Part shown: in pieces, positions 30,172-41,345 of the stretch
Layout: each line of letters opens with the position of its first letter
Position numbering within the stretch: position 1 is the stretch's first letter
Notes under the pieces: generated by a model
Databases searched by the model: none
Seen by the model: the letters and a program-made list of their open reading frames with translations, nothing else
Told to the model about the DNA's origin: nothing
Assembly (NCBI GenBank): GCA_018398575.1
Contig: JAGTXZ010000021.1
Location: 2,542,001 to 2,606,000 of the forward strand
Source: Ampelomyces quisqualis
Lineage: Eukaryota; Ascomycota; Dothideomycetes; Pleosporales; Phaeosphaeriaceae
Direction: 5' to 3'
DNA length: 64,000 nucleotides
Made by a program: the position numbers and the translations under genes

Positions 30172-32330
30172 TCACACATACTCCCTGTCCGCACAACTCT
30201 GAATCAGACCCACATTCGTCGCCTCGTACTCCACGAGCTCCACTTTCCCGCTCTTCTCCACGGTATTCGCCTGCACAAACACTTTTCTGGGCGTCTTCTT
30301 CTTCAGCACGGCCGGGCGCACCAAATCCGCGTAGAAACTCTCCACATTGGTAATCTCGTCGTACATTTTCTTCGCCGCGGCAAAGTCTGCAGTCGCTTTG
30401 TATATGTGCAATTTCTGCAGGTAGTCGTCAACGGCAGGGCGTCCCAAGTCAAGAATCCTGTTGCGCTCGAGACGAATCGTTAGGTCGGAGAGGTCGGATT
30501 GCGTGTACTCCAATTCGCAAAATTCAACTCCCGCGTTTAAAAATGTCCGCAGGATAGAGAAGCGGGCTTGCATATGCGCCTGTCCCCACTTCCTACTCTT
30601 CGGATCCCAGAATTCCAGCGCTGCGATGCCCGCACGAGCCATTTGCAGGTACGCCGTGTATAGAACGTCACCTGCTTCACTGTTCAGATCGACACTGCCG
30701 TCGCCGAAGCCGAATAGTGCAAGGATGGGAAACTCGCATGAGAGGGCCATGGCGACACATTCGGCCCGGCATTCTTCGTAACTGGCGGCCATGGTGGAGA
30801 AGACCGAGCCCCAGGTTTGGCCGGGCTTGTACCATGATTTTATGGCTTGGCCTGTAAGTGGGGAGACAGGCGGGTTGTTGATGTCAAAGTTGAATTCCCC
30901 AGGCGACGTTTCTTGGAGTAATTTCCCGCAGCCGTGGCCCAGGAGTTCGTGGAGTCCGACTTGTACTTCGAACGCTGGGTCGCGGTATTTTTGGTACGTG
31001 GCTAGATCTGCATCCTTGATAAACGGAATGGACTCGTTGGGTGCTTTGGCGGACAAGATGTTGCCTAGCGACACGTTCTTGAAGCCAAAGTTTTGCCGGA
31101 TGTCGTCGTAGTTGGGGATGTTGATACCTGCGGGAATGCCGCTTCCCGCAAACGTGAGGACTTCGAGCGATGTAAAGTCTGGGCTGAGGAATTTGTCTTT
31201 TTCAAAAGATGCGTCCCAGGGGAGGAGGGGAATGTACTTTGGTGCGGTTTCGACGAGCTTGCCAAAGGCTTGCGTGCGTTCTTTGTTGACCATGGCAACG
31301 AAGCCTTCCCACTCGCCGCGGATGCCGTGAGGGTCGCGGTAGGTCTCGATGAAGCCAATGTCAGACTCGACTTGTGGTCCCTTGTCCAGTACCCATGCTT
31401 TCTGACTCCTCTTGAAGGCTTGTAGTGAGCCGGTGCGGAAGCTCTTTGAGTACTCGTCCATCATTTCCCGTTCGTTGTCGTTGGCTGCATACTTCTTCGC
31501 CTGCTCAATGTGGTGCGCAATAGTGCCCATTTCCTTCGAGTAGTCGCCAAAGACGAGCTTGATCTTCTTGCCATCGTTCAGCATCCACTCGCTGTCCTTC
31601 AAGTCTCGCTCTTCAGTTGATGGGTTAGCCGAGGCAGACGCAATCAGGACGGCAAAGCCATCAGCTGTCTTGCTTATCCTCGTGTTTTCTGGCAAAAGTG
31701 ATTTGCTTTCCAAAAAGTCGCTGACGCCAGAGATCTCCTCCTTGGTGATGTTCGGGCTGTCTGGATAGTAGGTCGAGACGTGCCCAGCGCTCGGGTAGCC
31801 CAGATGGAGCTTCGAGACATCGTTACCTGCATATATCGCGTCTTTGAAATTCTCGTACAATTCCAGTGCCTCCTTCGACACGGCTGCAAGCGCCTTTAGC
31901 TGGCGGGGCTCGAGGCGCGGTACGAACTTGGAGTCGCCGAATGATTTGTAGTTGCCAAGGTTTCCAAGGAACTGAGCGGCATAGTTCAGGTATGCGTCTA
32001 TCTCTTCTTGTGAGAGTCCGGCCTCCTTTGCGAGAGCAGAGTAGTCGCCTTTGCTGTGCTTGTGTAATGCGATGATGAAGTCGTAGATGTGCTCAGACTC
32101 GGCCGAGACTTGACGAAGGACGATGCGGGTGCCCGCAAAGCAGGCTCTATACATACTCAGCAAGAATCACCGAGTCGGCGATTTGTGTCTCACACTGAGA
32201 GGTGGTGAGCATAGAGCTTCTCTTGATCAGTGAGCGTCTCGAAGTGAGGCTTGATGGTAAGTGGCACAACAGTGGGCGGATTATCAGCTAGATGTTGCTT
32301 GAGCGTCTCGCAGTCTATACTGGAAGCCAT
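30172..32330 (-). CDS. DPP3: Dipeptidyl peptidase III (metallopeptidase family M49)
   Basis: Two exons, 32194-32330 and 30172-32146, with a 47-nt intron (32147-32193, GTGAGA...GTATAG); 703 residues from the ATG at 32330 (MASSIDCETL). An upstream in-frame ATG at 32402 would add 24 residues. The junction reads YAHHLSV-ACFAGTRIVLRQVSAES. The zinc motif specific to M49, HELLGH, is at residues 445-450, with the second metal-site motif EECRAE downstream (AASYEECRAECVAMAL). Length and motif positions match DPP III, a cytosolic enzyme that releases dipeptides from the N-terminus of oligopeptides. Convergent with PPG1, only ~240 bases apart. Confidence 0.95.
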
Positions 32331-32491
32331 TCTCTCTAGCAGGTGAAGTTTGTTGAAAGTAGAAGGACGACTGTCTGGAGCATCAGGTACAACATGATGC
32401 ATCTATGTGGTAGCGTGCCGTGCCACTCGTGCCAAGCTCAGCCCCCATTAGCGCGGGCAACCTGACCCCACCACCTCACCAAAGTACATAG

Positions 32492-32788
32492 ATGTATCCG
32501 TACCACGCAAAACAAGACCTCAACATAGACATACCGCGCTCAATCTCAGCAACCTCGAAAGCCTCGCAATCCTCCTACTCCCAATCCAGACAAAAGCTAG
32601 TCAATGTGTGTCTGGTAAATCACAGACTCTCGCGCATCGCTTCACCAATCCTCTACGAGAATGTGCCGCCATTCGGACCGACATACTGGATCGCATCGAC
32701 CATGTTTACAATCGTTACGAAGACACCCCGACTTTCGACAACACCTCAACCGAATCAAAGATGTAGCATACGGCACCGAGATTTCGCT
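32492..32788 (+). pseudogene. Truncated F-box/LRR-like fragment
   Basis: A 99-codon ORF includes KLVNVCLVNHRLSRIASPILYENV, which closely resembles the region just after the F-box in fungal F-box/LRR proteins (CLVSRRLRxIAxPxLYExV pattern). The normal F-box leader (LPxEILxxI) is missing upstream. Downstream, plausible sequence continues in another frame (RTDILDRIDHVYNRYEDTPTF) to a stop at ~32766, implying a frameshift near 32665. The trace then ends at an AT-rich patch. This looks like a gene broken by frameshift and truncated by repeat insertion, but a small divergent gene cannot be excluded. Confidence 0.4.
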
Positions 32789-32849
32789 TAAAAAGACGGT
32801 AACTTTTGCCCGACTTGAAACCACGGCTTTGATCACGATACGGCCAATC

Positions 32850-33075
32850 CTATTTTAAGCCTAGTTTGTCTCTCTCTCTATACACCATAGATTTCTATAT
32901 CCTTCTGTTTTTTTGTGCACCGTGTAAGATAGCTTCTAAGGCTTAATTAAAAAAGAGCTCTTTTTATGCCTTACAAGAAGTACAACTGTATAGAAGAGAA
33001 CTCTAATAAGTCTTAAAAAAGTAGAGAGAAAGTCATACTTGTTGTTATATCTAGAGAAAGATTCATCGAAAGATT
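32850..33075. repeat. AT-rich, probably RIP-mutated patch
   Basis: About 225 bases sharply richer in A+T than both sides, with poly-A/poly-T runs and TCTCTCTCTC. Composition resembles the larger AT island at 62340-63660, suggesting a remnant of a RIP-mutated repeat. Confidence 0.5.
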
Positions 33076-33350
33076 AAATACCCCTAAAGATTTGCCTTGG
33101 CACACGTAGGGTGGGACATTTGGCTAGTTTTGGTGACCTCGAAGGGGGAGGAGAGAGTAGGATTCAAAAGCCGAGCATGACCGGCTGATGAAAGGCACAT
33201 GTAAATAATGAATCCAGCCTCTGACAAAGGCCACCAACCGTCGCAACGAAAGAGGAATCTGAAAGAAATCAACTGTTACCAACATCTCATCAACTGTAAT
33301 AGACGCTCAAAACCACATGCAGAATGCTACCCAGCCCATTTCGCTCACCA

Positions 33351-34592
33351 CTACCTCGCAGTATCAGGAGTCAGTTCATATCCCTCCTTCCCCTTTGACG
33401 GTGCCACACTCCTCCTCTTCCGCCAGAAGAACCACGCCGCAGCAGCCAAAAGCACCACACCAAGAATAACACCAATCGCAATACCCGCCTTCGCACCCGC
33501 CGACAATCCACCGTCATTCTCCTCACCATCGACACCGTAGTGTATAATCTCCGGCGTACCCAATTGCGTGACATTATCGATTGCGCAGACATTTCCGCAG
33601 GTTTTGGCCTTCCTCTTCTCCACGCTCCGCTTGTCATCCTTCTTCGCCCCCGAATACGGTCCGCTCGTGTTAAATGTCATTTCAATCCACTGTATTTGAA
33701 ACTCTGCTTGATCACCCACAGTCATGTTTCCGCTCCACTCGCCCCCATCGCCCCACATGTTCAGGACCAGGAAACTCGGTTTGCGAGGCACGCTGTACGT
33801 GTTTTTTGCCACTTGCTCGTTGTTGAGATACCAGTAGCTGCTCTTTGGCAACCAATCAATACGGTGTGTTTGCCATTCGTCCCAGGGCGCAAGATCCGTG
33901 GGTCCTACAGATGCAGCAGCGATTTCATTGCCTTGCTTGTCAACTGAGGGTTGGTTCGTGTAGCGCGTTTGGTCCTTGGGATCGCGGGTTAGTATCTCAA
34001 TGTCGGATTCGTTGTTGTCGTCGTAGAAGGTGAAGAAGCCCGCTACGGCACCTGCATCGCCAACAACGCGGCCGTACATGCGCATGGAAACGTGCATTAG
34101 ATTCTTTTGCTGATTTTCGATTTCGGCGGCGGTTTGATGGTCGTCTAGACGAGATGTGCGGAGTGAGAGGAATGTGCTGTTGTCTTCTTCGCCGAGGTAG
34201 ATGTTGGCCAAGGAATTTGACATGGGGACGGGGAAATCGTCTGTTGCGGGCTTGCTCCAATTCTGGATACCCCAGTCTGCGAGGAAGTCATCGCTGTTGA
34301 ATATCTCGGGTTGCCAGATGGCCGCCTGAGATGTGTTTTGCGTGTTGTTGATGAGAGGGGGCGCGGTTTCGAGACCGCCGGCTAGGTTCCGGAAGTCGTA
34401 GAATCGGTAGTATTGGAAGTATTCTGGGCTATTCGATTGTGCGCCTGAGGCGATTACGTAGCAGCTGCAATTTGAGTTGCCGTCTTTTGGTGTCTCTGAA
34501 TTGCTGGATGAGTATGTGTCGGCGGCCAGTGTGGGTGTGAGGAGTGTTGCGAGAGGAAGGAGCAGAGCCCCGAGAGGTGCGAGGTATGACAT
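33351..34592 (-). CDS. GH16-like beta-glucanase family protein, membrane-anchored
   Basis: Single exon, 413 residues, ATG at 34592 (MSYLAPLGALLLPLATLL); the 30 codons upstream in frame spoil the signal peptide, which fixes this start. Cleavage is likely after LTPTLA (residue ~23). The lectin/glucanase fold carries the GH16 catalytic signature ExDxE as ESDIE (FYDDNNESDIEIL), with Glu nucleophile, Asp and acid/base Glu all present. Further family landmarks are WQTHRIDWLPKSSYWYLN and PSFLVLNMWGDGGEW. Near the C-terminus, GAKAGIAIGVILGVVLLAAAAWFFW is a single transmembrane helix followed by a basic KRR stop-transfer and a short cytosolic tail. This gives an extracellular wall-active enzyme anchored in the plasma membrane, probably acting on beta-glucan. 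The polymer specificity is not determined from sequence. Confidence 0.88.
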   Translation of the reverse strand: MSYLAPLGALLLPLATLLTPTLAADTYSSSNSETPKDGNSNCSCYVIASGAQSNSPEYFQYYRFYDFRNLAGGLETAPPLINNTQNTSQAAIWQPEIFNSDDFLADWGIQNWSKPATDDFPVPMSNSLANIYLGEEDNSTFLSLRTSRLDDHQTAAEIENQQKNLMHVSMRMYGRVVGDAGAVAGFFTFYDDNNESDIEILTRDPKDQTRYTNQPSVDKQGNEIAAASVGPTDLAPWDEWQTHRIDWLPKSSYWYLNNEQVAKNTYSVPRKPSFLVLNMWGDGGEWSGNMTVGDQAEFQIQWIEMTFNTSGPYSGAKKDDKRSVEKRKAKTCGNVCAIDNVTQLGTPEIIHYGVDGEENDGGLSAGAKAGIAIGVILGVVLLAAAAWFFWRKRRSVAPSKGKEGYELTPDTAR

Positions 34593-36318
34593 GATGTAAA
34601 GTGCCTGTAATCTGCGACAGGCGGCAGACCAATTATGAATACGAATCCGAGAGAAAAGCGAATAAGCTCCAAAAGAGATCAAAGAACTGAAATTCGAACG
34701 ATTGACAAAGAAAGCGCGTTGACAGAAAGACAGCGGGGAACAAGGCCAGGACTTCGCGGGATCACTAAGCTCATATACCCGTGAAAGAACTCCAGCACGC
34801 CACTACTCCGCTTACACGGCAACGGCGCCTGCAAGCTGCAGCAATGTCTCGTGCGAATGGTTCCTCTAGTTAGCTCTGCTCGTCGATTGGCATTTGGGTG
34901 AACAGTGAGGGTGTTTCACCTTGGCCTCGGTCGCTTCTTTGCTCAGCCACACCGGAGGACTCAAGAGTCAAGACCCAGACTTTCGTACAGAGTTGGCTAG
35001 GACAAATGCACAACCAACCCCCTGGCTTAGCCGCTTCGAGGTGCATAATTAGCCACTCGACGGCTGAGCCGGCGTATCGCAAGGGGCGTGGAAGTACTCC
35101 GTACTCCGTACATAGTAGGATTGGCGTATGTAGCAACCGAAGGCATGAACCAGCGGACGATGGCCGACTCTTTTGAAGTTTGTTTGAGCAAACAATCTAT
35201 TCCGTGCTTTGAAGGGGTGGTAGACTTCGACAGCCCGAGCCTGATCGGCACGCAGGATGGCAGCTCCGACGGTACGGAGTATTTGGTTCGACGAATTGCT
35301 GCGTGTCTAGTGAAAGACAGGGGTTGCACATCAGCCACGCCGCCCACGCGGGCCGAAGCAGATGCTAGCGACGCACGGAGACGAAAATAGGATTATCGAT
35401 ATTCGTGGAACGATCACGCCAGGGACACGACCTTGGAGTTTTCTTCTGGGGCCAGCGGAGTGTTTACGAGCGTCGGAGCCGATACGGTAATGGTATTGAG
35501 GTCCGGGGTGTCTGCGTGGAAGATCCGGATGATGCGTGGAGTGTGCGGTGACGCCATGCCAGAGGCAACTTCGGGGGCTTCTCTCTACAGAACCGCATGG
35601 AAATATCAAAACTGAGGGCGTGTAATTAAGACCGCCAGGCTGATCTTTGTAGGCCATAAATGTATCCATGTCAAGCCTCACGTACCCTTGGAACCTGAGG
35701 AAGCTAGACTGTAGATACCATAATCGCACAAGTTGTTAGCTACTGTGCGGAAATAACACTGTCATCTTAAACCGGTCTTTGCGGTTTGGTCAGACATTGA
35801 CAAGACAACAGCAACTACTCCGTACAACACGTGAACTCGAGCGTTTCTACGGCAAAGAAAGTCTAGCCACTTGCACACATGACCATTATTCACGTCATCA
35901 CTCTGTACAACAAAATTCTGCTCCATGTCTTCCATGTCGTTGATGTAGGACGTAGTACTACGCCAGGGTGCGTTGGCTTGAACTCTTGAGCATTGCTTAA
36001 CGTTGGCATCAATGTTAGCCGTCGAATTGTCGACATATCACAAAGCATCGTTTGCTTCATCACTCTCGTGGGCTACTTTCGGCCCCCGGTTTATCAAGAA
36101 AACCACAATCACTTCTCCTGACCAAAACATCACGCATGAGAGGATTGTACAACGGACCTTGTCATATACCACAGACTCTGCCGTGTCACACGAAATGACG
36201 ACTCGTGTAATAATTCAGGATGCGAATGCATTGAAGGACCCCAAGCTCACCTCGAAACGCCAAAGTAAACACTAACATCAGGCTCGCGCCACGTATGTCT
36301 TCTCGAGAACACCTCTCA
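34593..36318. other. Intergenic region rich in TACGGAGTA motifs
   Basis: About 1.7 kb without a gene I can support. It contains four copies of the 9-mer TACTCCGTA/TACGGAGTA (35095, 35102, 35273 and 35816), two of them overlapping in tandem. ORFs of 60-132 codons in this region have no family signal. Confidence 0.45.
35095..35110. repeat. Tandem pair of the TACTCCGTA 9-mer
   Basis: Two copies share two bases (35095-35103 and 35102-35110), giving TACTCCGTACTCCGTA. Further copies occur at 35273-35281 (reverse orientation) and 35816-35824, and elsewhere at 2788, 19422 and 45665. Confidence 0.85.
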
Positions 36319-39300
36319 TCATGTTTGAGCTACCTCCGACCGACTCGGAGCTTGCCCGTTCATTTCAAGCCCACGCAATGCCTCACTGGCCTCATTGATA
36401 GGAGGAATAGGGTTTGCCGGCACAGCAAGCAAAACCTCATTTATATCCGCTTCTTGGTTGGGTCCCTGAAGCCCTTTCCGAACTTTGAGGACACTGTCAA
36501 CAATGACGGCGTCAATGCCTTCGTTCCTCTGCAACTGCAAGCAAATTAGTGTCTAGGGTCTTTGAACAGGCCACCTCGCCGGTGCTTACCATAACATTGT
36601 GGGGGTCATTGTTCAGCGTTCCATAACTGACACAGACCAGGCCGCTTTCCTTCACCACCTTCACCAATCTTGGGCACATTACGAGCGGCACGGCGGCACT
36701 CACAACGCCAAGCAGATTCCACCGACTGGCAAACCTAATGGCCTCCTGTAGACTTGCTGCGCGAACATCTCCGACTGGAGAAGTGCCAGCATCCGTCAGG
36801 AATAGCACAGGAATCGAGGGCTGTTTAAAAGACAGCATGAGACAAATGTCTGGATTAAAAGAGGAGAAGATGACGTTGCGCTTGTCCATCATGTCATACA
36901 CCTTTTGCAACACAGTATCGACAAATGAGTTGACCTCCACAGCAAACTGATCCATCTCTTCTTCCTCGGACTCGTGCAGCATGGGGTACTTCATTTCGAT
37001 GTTGAAGCCGACCGTCTCGGGTAACTCGTGGAACATCTTCTCCAGCGTTGTAAACGATGACTGAATCGAGAAGCCTCGGTTGTTGCCTTTAAACCCCTTC
37101 TTCTTGAAGTCGCGTGTGTACTTCATCCGCTCTGTGAGCTCTTGTTGGCGATCGAGATGGATGTTGCGTTGCGTGGAGTTGTCCACCGAGTAAGACCGCA
37201 ATCGTCGGGGGTTCGGTCGCTCTGATTCGCCGTTGGCCCCATTCGAGTGCGAAGCTGAATCAGGCGAAGCTGGTCGTGATTGACGCGGCTTTTGACCCTC
37301 GCCTATGTGCAAAAATTGGTCCAATGTGAGCGTGTGGACGGGCGCATCTATACCGGTTTCGCTGACCAAGAAGTCATGGTAAATGACGGGGACTAAATCT
37401 TTCGTCAGTTGCACGTCGAACTCGACGTACTCTGCGCCGAGGTTGGCCGCCGAGATGAACGACTGAATGGTGTTTTCGCCCAGCTGCAACGAAGTGCGTG
37501 ATGCAGTGTTCTTGCCAAGACCGCGGTGCCCGATGACCATGGTCGAGGCCATCTTCTTCCAATAGGTGTGCTGTTCAGTAACAGACATGCTTGGGTGCTG
37601 GAAAGGAGTGATGATCAAGAAATTAAAGTTGACTGCGCCGATCACGTCCAAAGTGGACGCAGCCACGATCGGTACCTTCATGTCGCCTTGTAATGAGATG
37701 CGATTGGAGCCGATGCTCGTTTTGATCGTGGATAGTAGCGCTACAGCTCGCCCAACAACACGATCGTTGGAACCCGCGTAGGTAGGAACGATGTCAAACA
37801 ATACCTTCATCTTGCTGATATCTGTCGTTTTGAAGGTTATTGGCTCTGTAGCGATGTTGTCCTGCACTGGCAAATCAATTACTGTAGGTTCGCCATTGGC
37901 CCCGGATGCGGAAACTACAACTGAGAGTACAGTGTCGAGTTGCGTCGCATGTGCATCAGCGAGAGGAATGTCATCGAGCTTCACGGCTGGAACTTCTTTC
38001 CTGATATCCATAGACCCCAGGCTCACCAAGACCATGGTTTCGTTGGTCAGGTATCGATGACCAAATGTCTTGACAGGTTCGGGTAGTTTTTGCACTACAG
38101 GGCTTTGACTGTCACGATTCAGGTTTTTCGAACGGCGTTCATCGAGAGATGACTGTGGGGGCGAACCCGCTCTCGCGATTCTGGCATCTGTCGGTGGTGC
38201 AAGTGGTGAGTTAGACTTGGGTGCAAGCTCCACAAGTCTCGCTGCAATTGCTATATGCCCTCGCAAAGCAGCATGCTCTTTGGCGGTCCAACCCGAATTA
38301 TCACACAAGCCAACATTGGCACCTGCAGCAACCAGAAGCTCCACGATGGGGAGATGGTCATCGACACACGCGATGAAAAGCGGGGTCCATGCAAATGTCT
38401 TTTCAGTAATGTCGACTTCTGCTTTGTTGGGCGCAGAGCTTTGCAGCAATACTCTGGCACACTCTGTATAGCCGTATCGCGCAGCCATGTGTAGTGCTGT
38501 CTCGCCACCTTCATCTTGATAATTGACATTGACGCCAGCCTGTACCAGTAGCTCGACGATAGCCACGAAATTGGAGCGCGTCGCAAGTGCCAGAGCGGCT
38601 CCAGATTGGGATATGGCTTTCCTCGAGGTAAGTTTCTCCTCGCTTGGTCCTCTCCAGTTCTCTGCTTGCAGCAGAGCTTTGGTTGTGAGCATATGCCCTC
38701 CCATCACACTAAGATGTAAAGGAGCGTAGCCTTCCGCATCCTGCCAGTATGGGGAGTCGATGCCTTCTGCAACATCGAACTGGCCCCAGTCTTGCATGTG
38801 CTTGATAACAGTCTGGCAAATTACTACGAATCCATATTGAGCCGCATAATGCAGCGGCAAACGTCCGTATGAGTCACGTGCTTGTAACGCCCCGCGCTGC
38901 TCAGCACGTAATCTGTCGAGCAGGTAGATAAGAAGCTGCACAGAGTCGTCGTTGGCGCTCAGAAGCTTGGTCGATTCTTCTTCGGTGCTTGTACATGGCC
39001 AAGGCTGCCGGTTAGGCGCGGTTGCTGGTACTATGAAGTTCCGCGCTTCCGTTGAGCTTTGGATGGTTGCACCTTCGCTGTTCTGTGAATCGCCACTTTT
39101 GGACCGGCCGATGTTGATGACTAGACGGTGAACGCAATTGCGCTTGTTGATATCATCCTCCTCATCCAGAGACAATATATCCTGCAATAACCTATCTATG
39201 CATGCCTTAGCACGACAGGATATAGCGCGTTGTGAAAGGTTCAAAAGCAACTGCTGGAAGGACGAGCTGGCCACGTCGTTGCTTGCAGAAACCTCAGTGA

Positions 39301-40139
39301 GGAGCCGGGCGAGATCATCGACCATGTCATCACGCAGCGCTTGATCCACGGATTCAAGGAGACCTGACGGAAGATGTAGAGAACGGCCTGGTACCCTACC
39401 TAGCGAAGCTGCGGAGTGGGTAGAGGCATTGTCGTCAAATGTCTTGATGTCGCCGATCCCGGAAAGCCACTCGTTCACGGCCTTCATATCCTGGTTCAAA
39501 GGGAGGCTGTGTGCGAATGGCCGTGGATTGACCTTCGACGTCAAGTACCGCTCCTGTAAGCATACTGAGCCGATCTTTTTGTCCAGCTTTTTGGTGATCT
39601 TGATGAAACCTCGGCGATTGACTTCGCCATACCACTGGAGCTTCCGCAACTGGCTACGAAGCTCCAAGAGTGCACCTATGAGATCTTGTACCTCATCTTT
39701 ATCGATACCCTCGGGCGGCTGTGGGTTTCGCCCATAACGGCCGTGGAGCAGGCGGAGTCGGCGAGCGCATTCGGCGTATTTCTTGTTGTAGAAGTTATCG
39801 ACGTCTTCGAGATTGCGATCAAGAGAGAAGAAGAATTCTGTGAGGTAGTATTAGCAACATTGGTCCATCACAAGCGAGCAGATTGCGTCGCGCCATGCTG
39901 TCGAAGCCGGCAGAGCTCATAGTGGCCAAACGAAGCTCGCAGTACTTCCGCCGACAGCTTACATGTCTTGGACAACCCTGACGACTTGGAGTTGTGAGCT
40001 TACCTGCAAGATCTGGAGCAGAGCCATCCTGAGAAGCGTCGGTCGCGGTTTTGATAAGCTTCTTCAATCCCTTGTAGTTGATGTAATTGGCGGCCCATTC
40101 GGGAACCTGATTCCGAGGTAGATTGTGTCCGAATTTCAT
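36319..40139 (-). CDS. GDE1: Glycerophosphocholine phosphodiesterase, SPX-ankyrin-GDPD (Gde1 type)
   Basis: Three exons: 40004-40139, 36590-39837 and 36319-36534. The introns are 166 nt (39838-40003, unusually long here) and 55 nt (36535-36589), and the product is 1,199 residues. The N-terminal SPX domain starts MKFGHNLPRNQVPEWAANYI and continues NYKGLKKLIK, with the inositol-pyrophosphate-binding Lys-rich helix visible; after the junction comes EFFFSLDRNLEDVDNFYNKK. Ankyrin repeats fill ~260-520 (GRLPLHYAAQYGF, GYAPLHLSVMGGH, GETALHMAARYGY). The GDPD catalytic domain (~805-1180) keeps its active-site residues: GHRGLG, GENT, EFDVQLTKD and VIYHD. The intact catalytic motifs favour Gde1 over the regulators Pho81/NUC-2, whose GDPD domain is degenerate. 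The second junction restores NVMLQRNEGIDAVIVDSV. The enzyme releases choline and glycerol-3-phosphate, and its SPX domain ties it to phosphate status. Confidence 0.93.
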
Positions 40140-41345
40140 GCTTGTTGGTCCGAGACGCAAGTCGTGCCAGTGGTGGCGACCAGTATCAGCAATGTAGAGA
40201 GCTCCAGGGTAGCCCCCTCACGGCAAGGTCTCAACTTTTTGCGGACGGAGGCGCAAAAAGAAAACGTGTAGCGGTGTGCAGTAGGGAAATTAACGAATAG
40301 TTTTCAAGTGAATCCTCTGCGACCGGCGCAAATGATCGCGTTGAGCTCTTTCAAACACTCCACGAGGGACCGTCGTCCATTCTTATTGGAGGAGCCGATG
40401 CTCGAGAGGAGCGCGCCTGCGACATGGTTAAACGGCTGGTCAAATAAAGGGAAACCTGCAGCTCTAGGCAAGGGGGTAGCACACTGGAGCGGTGCGGGCG
40501 CTGAGCAGTGCAATCGATGCGTGAACGTCTTGGTGTTGTCCTTCGTGAAGGTGCGGGAAGGGCCCAGGTGGTTTGTGCGTCACACAACGTGATGGCGAAT
40601 GACGACAGCGCTCTTTGTCTCGGACGAGGCCTCAAGAATCCAGATAGGGACACCTCTGCTGTTAAATACTCTTAGCATTCTTCGATTTGCATGCGAGGGC
40701 GTTCGGTCCGTCGCTAAAACCCTGCCGGGCAAGCTACCTCCACCGCCGGTGGATTGCGGCGGCAGTTTCGTTACTTAGTTCTTCTCCTGCAAGTATCGAC
40801 GGCACGTTGCACCAGGAACATCTGGGCACCGACTGTGAGTCTGTGACAGCCAGTCGTGAAGAGGGCTGGCAGTGGCGCTGAACAGGCTGCAAATAGCGCG
40901 GTGATTTGCGCCGCCAGACGCCAATACAAAGCCATGTGAGCCGCTCATCACGGGCAATGGCCGGCGGCGGCTTGTGAGCACGCGACACTTTCCAGAAGTA
41001 AATCCCACACATAGCCTGTAGGGTCCATATCAAAAGGCGTTGGCACGGGAGAGATGGCGGCAGTAACGTGGGTCACACCGCCGCAGACCCGGACATCACG
41101 CAGCGACTTAGCTCGTGTGTGGTGACCGATCTAATGCGATATTGGCTACAGCACAGGCGACCTTCTTTATGGCCTTGTCGCACGGCTCTCTCCCTGCCTC
41201 TACCGTCGCCCATGTGACGTTTATCGGCTTGGAACATTTGTATCCTGCTATAGTTCGCCAATGCATAGCCTCATGTGTCGTCCAAGTAGTCTAGTACCTG
41301 ACCTGGACATGTAGTCGAGGACATCAAGCACGAAGCCGCCCCGCA
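40140..41345. other. Intergenic region upstream of GDE1
   Basis: About 1.2 kb between the GDE1 start and the XAP5 stop. No intact CACGTG (Pho4-type) site was found in the first 600 bases, and no gene or repeat is supported. Confidence 0.4.

Larger units (their letters stand above)
32331..33350. other. Region with decayed coding fragment and AT-rich patch
   Basis: Between the DPP III start and the GH16 stop. Holds the F-box-like fragment (32492-32766), then an AT-rich patch (~32850-33075), then ~270 bases of ordinary sequence. No intact gene seen. Confidence 0.5.

Noticed and set aside
40140..40700. Search for Pho4-type CACGTG sites upstream of GDE1
   Set aside because: Only partial ACGTG words were seen, so phosphate-regulated transcription is not claimed from the promoter.
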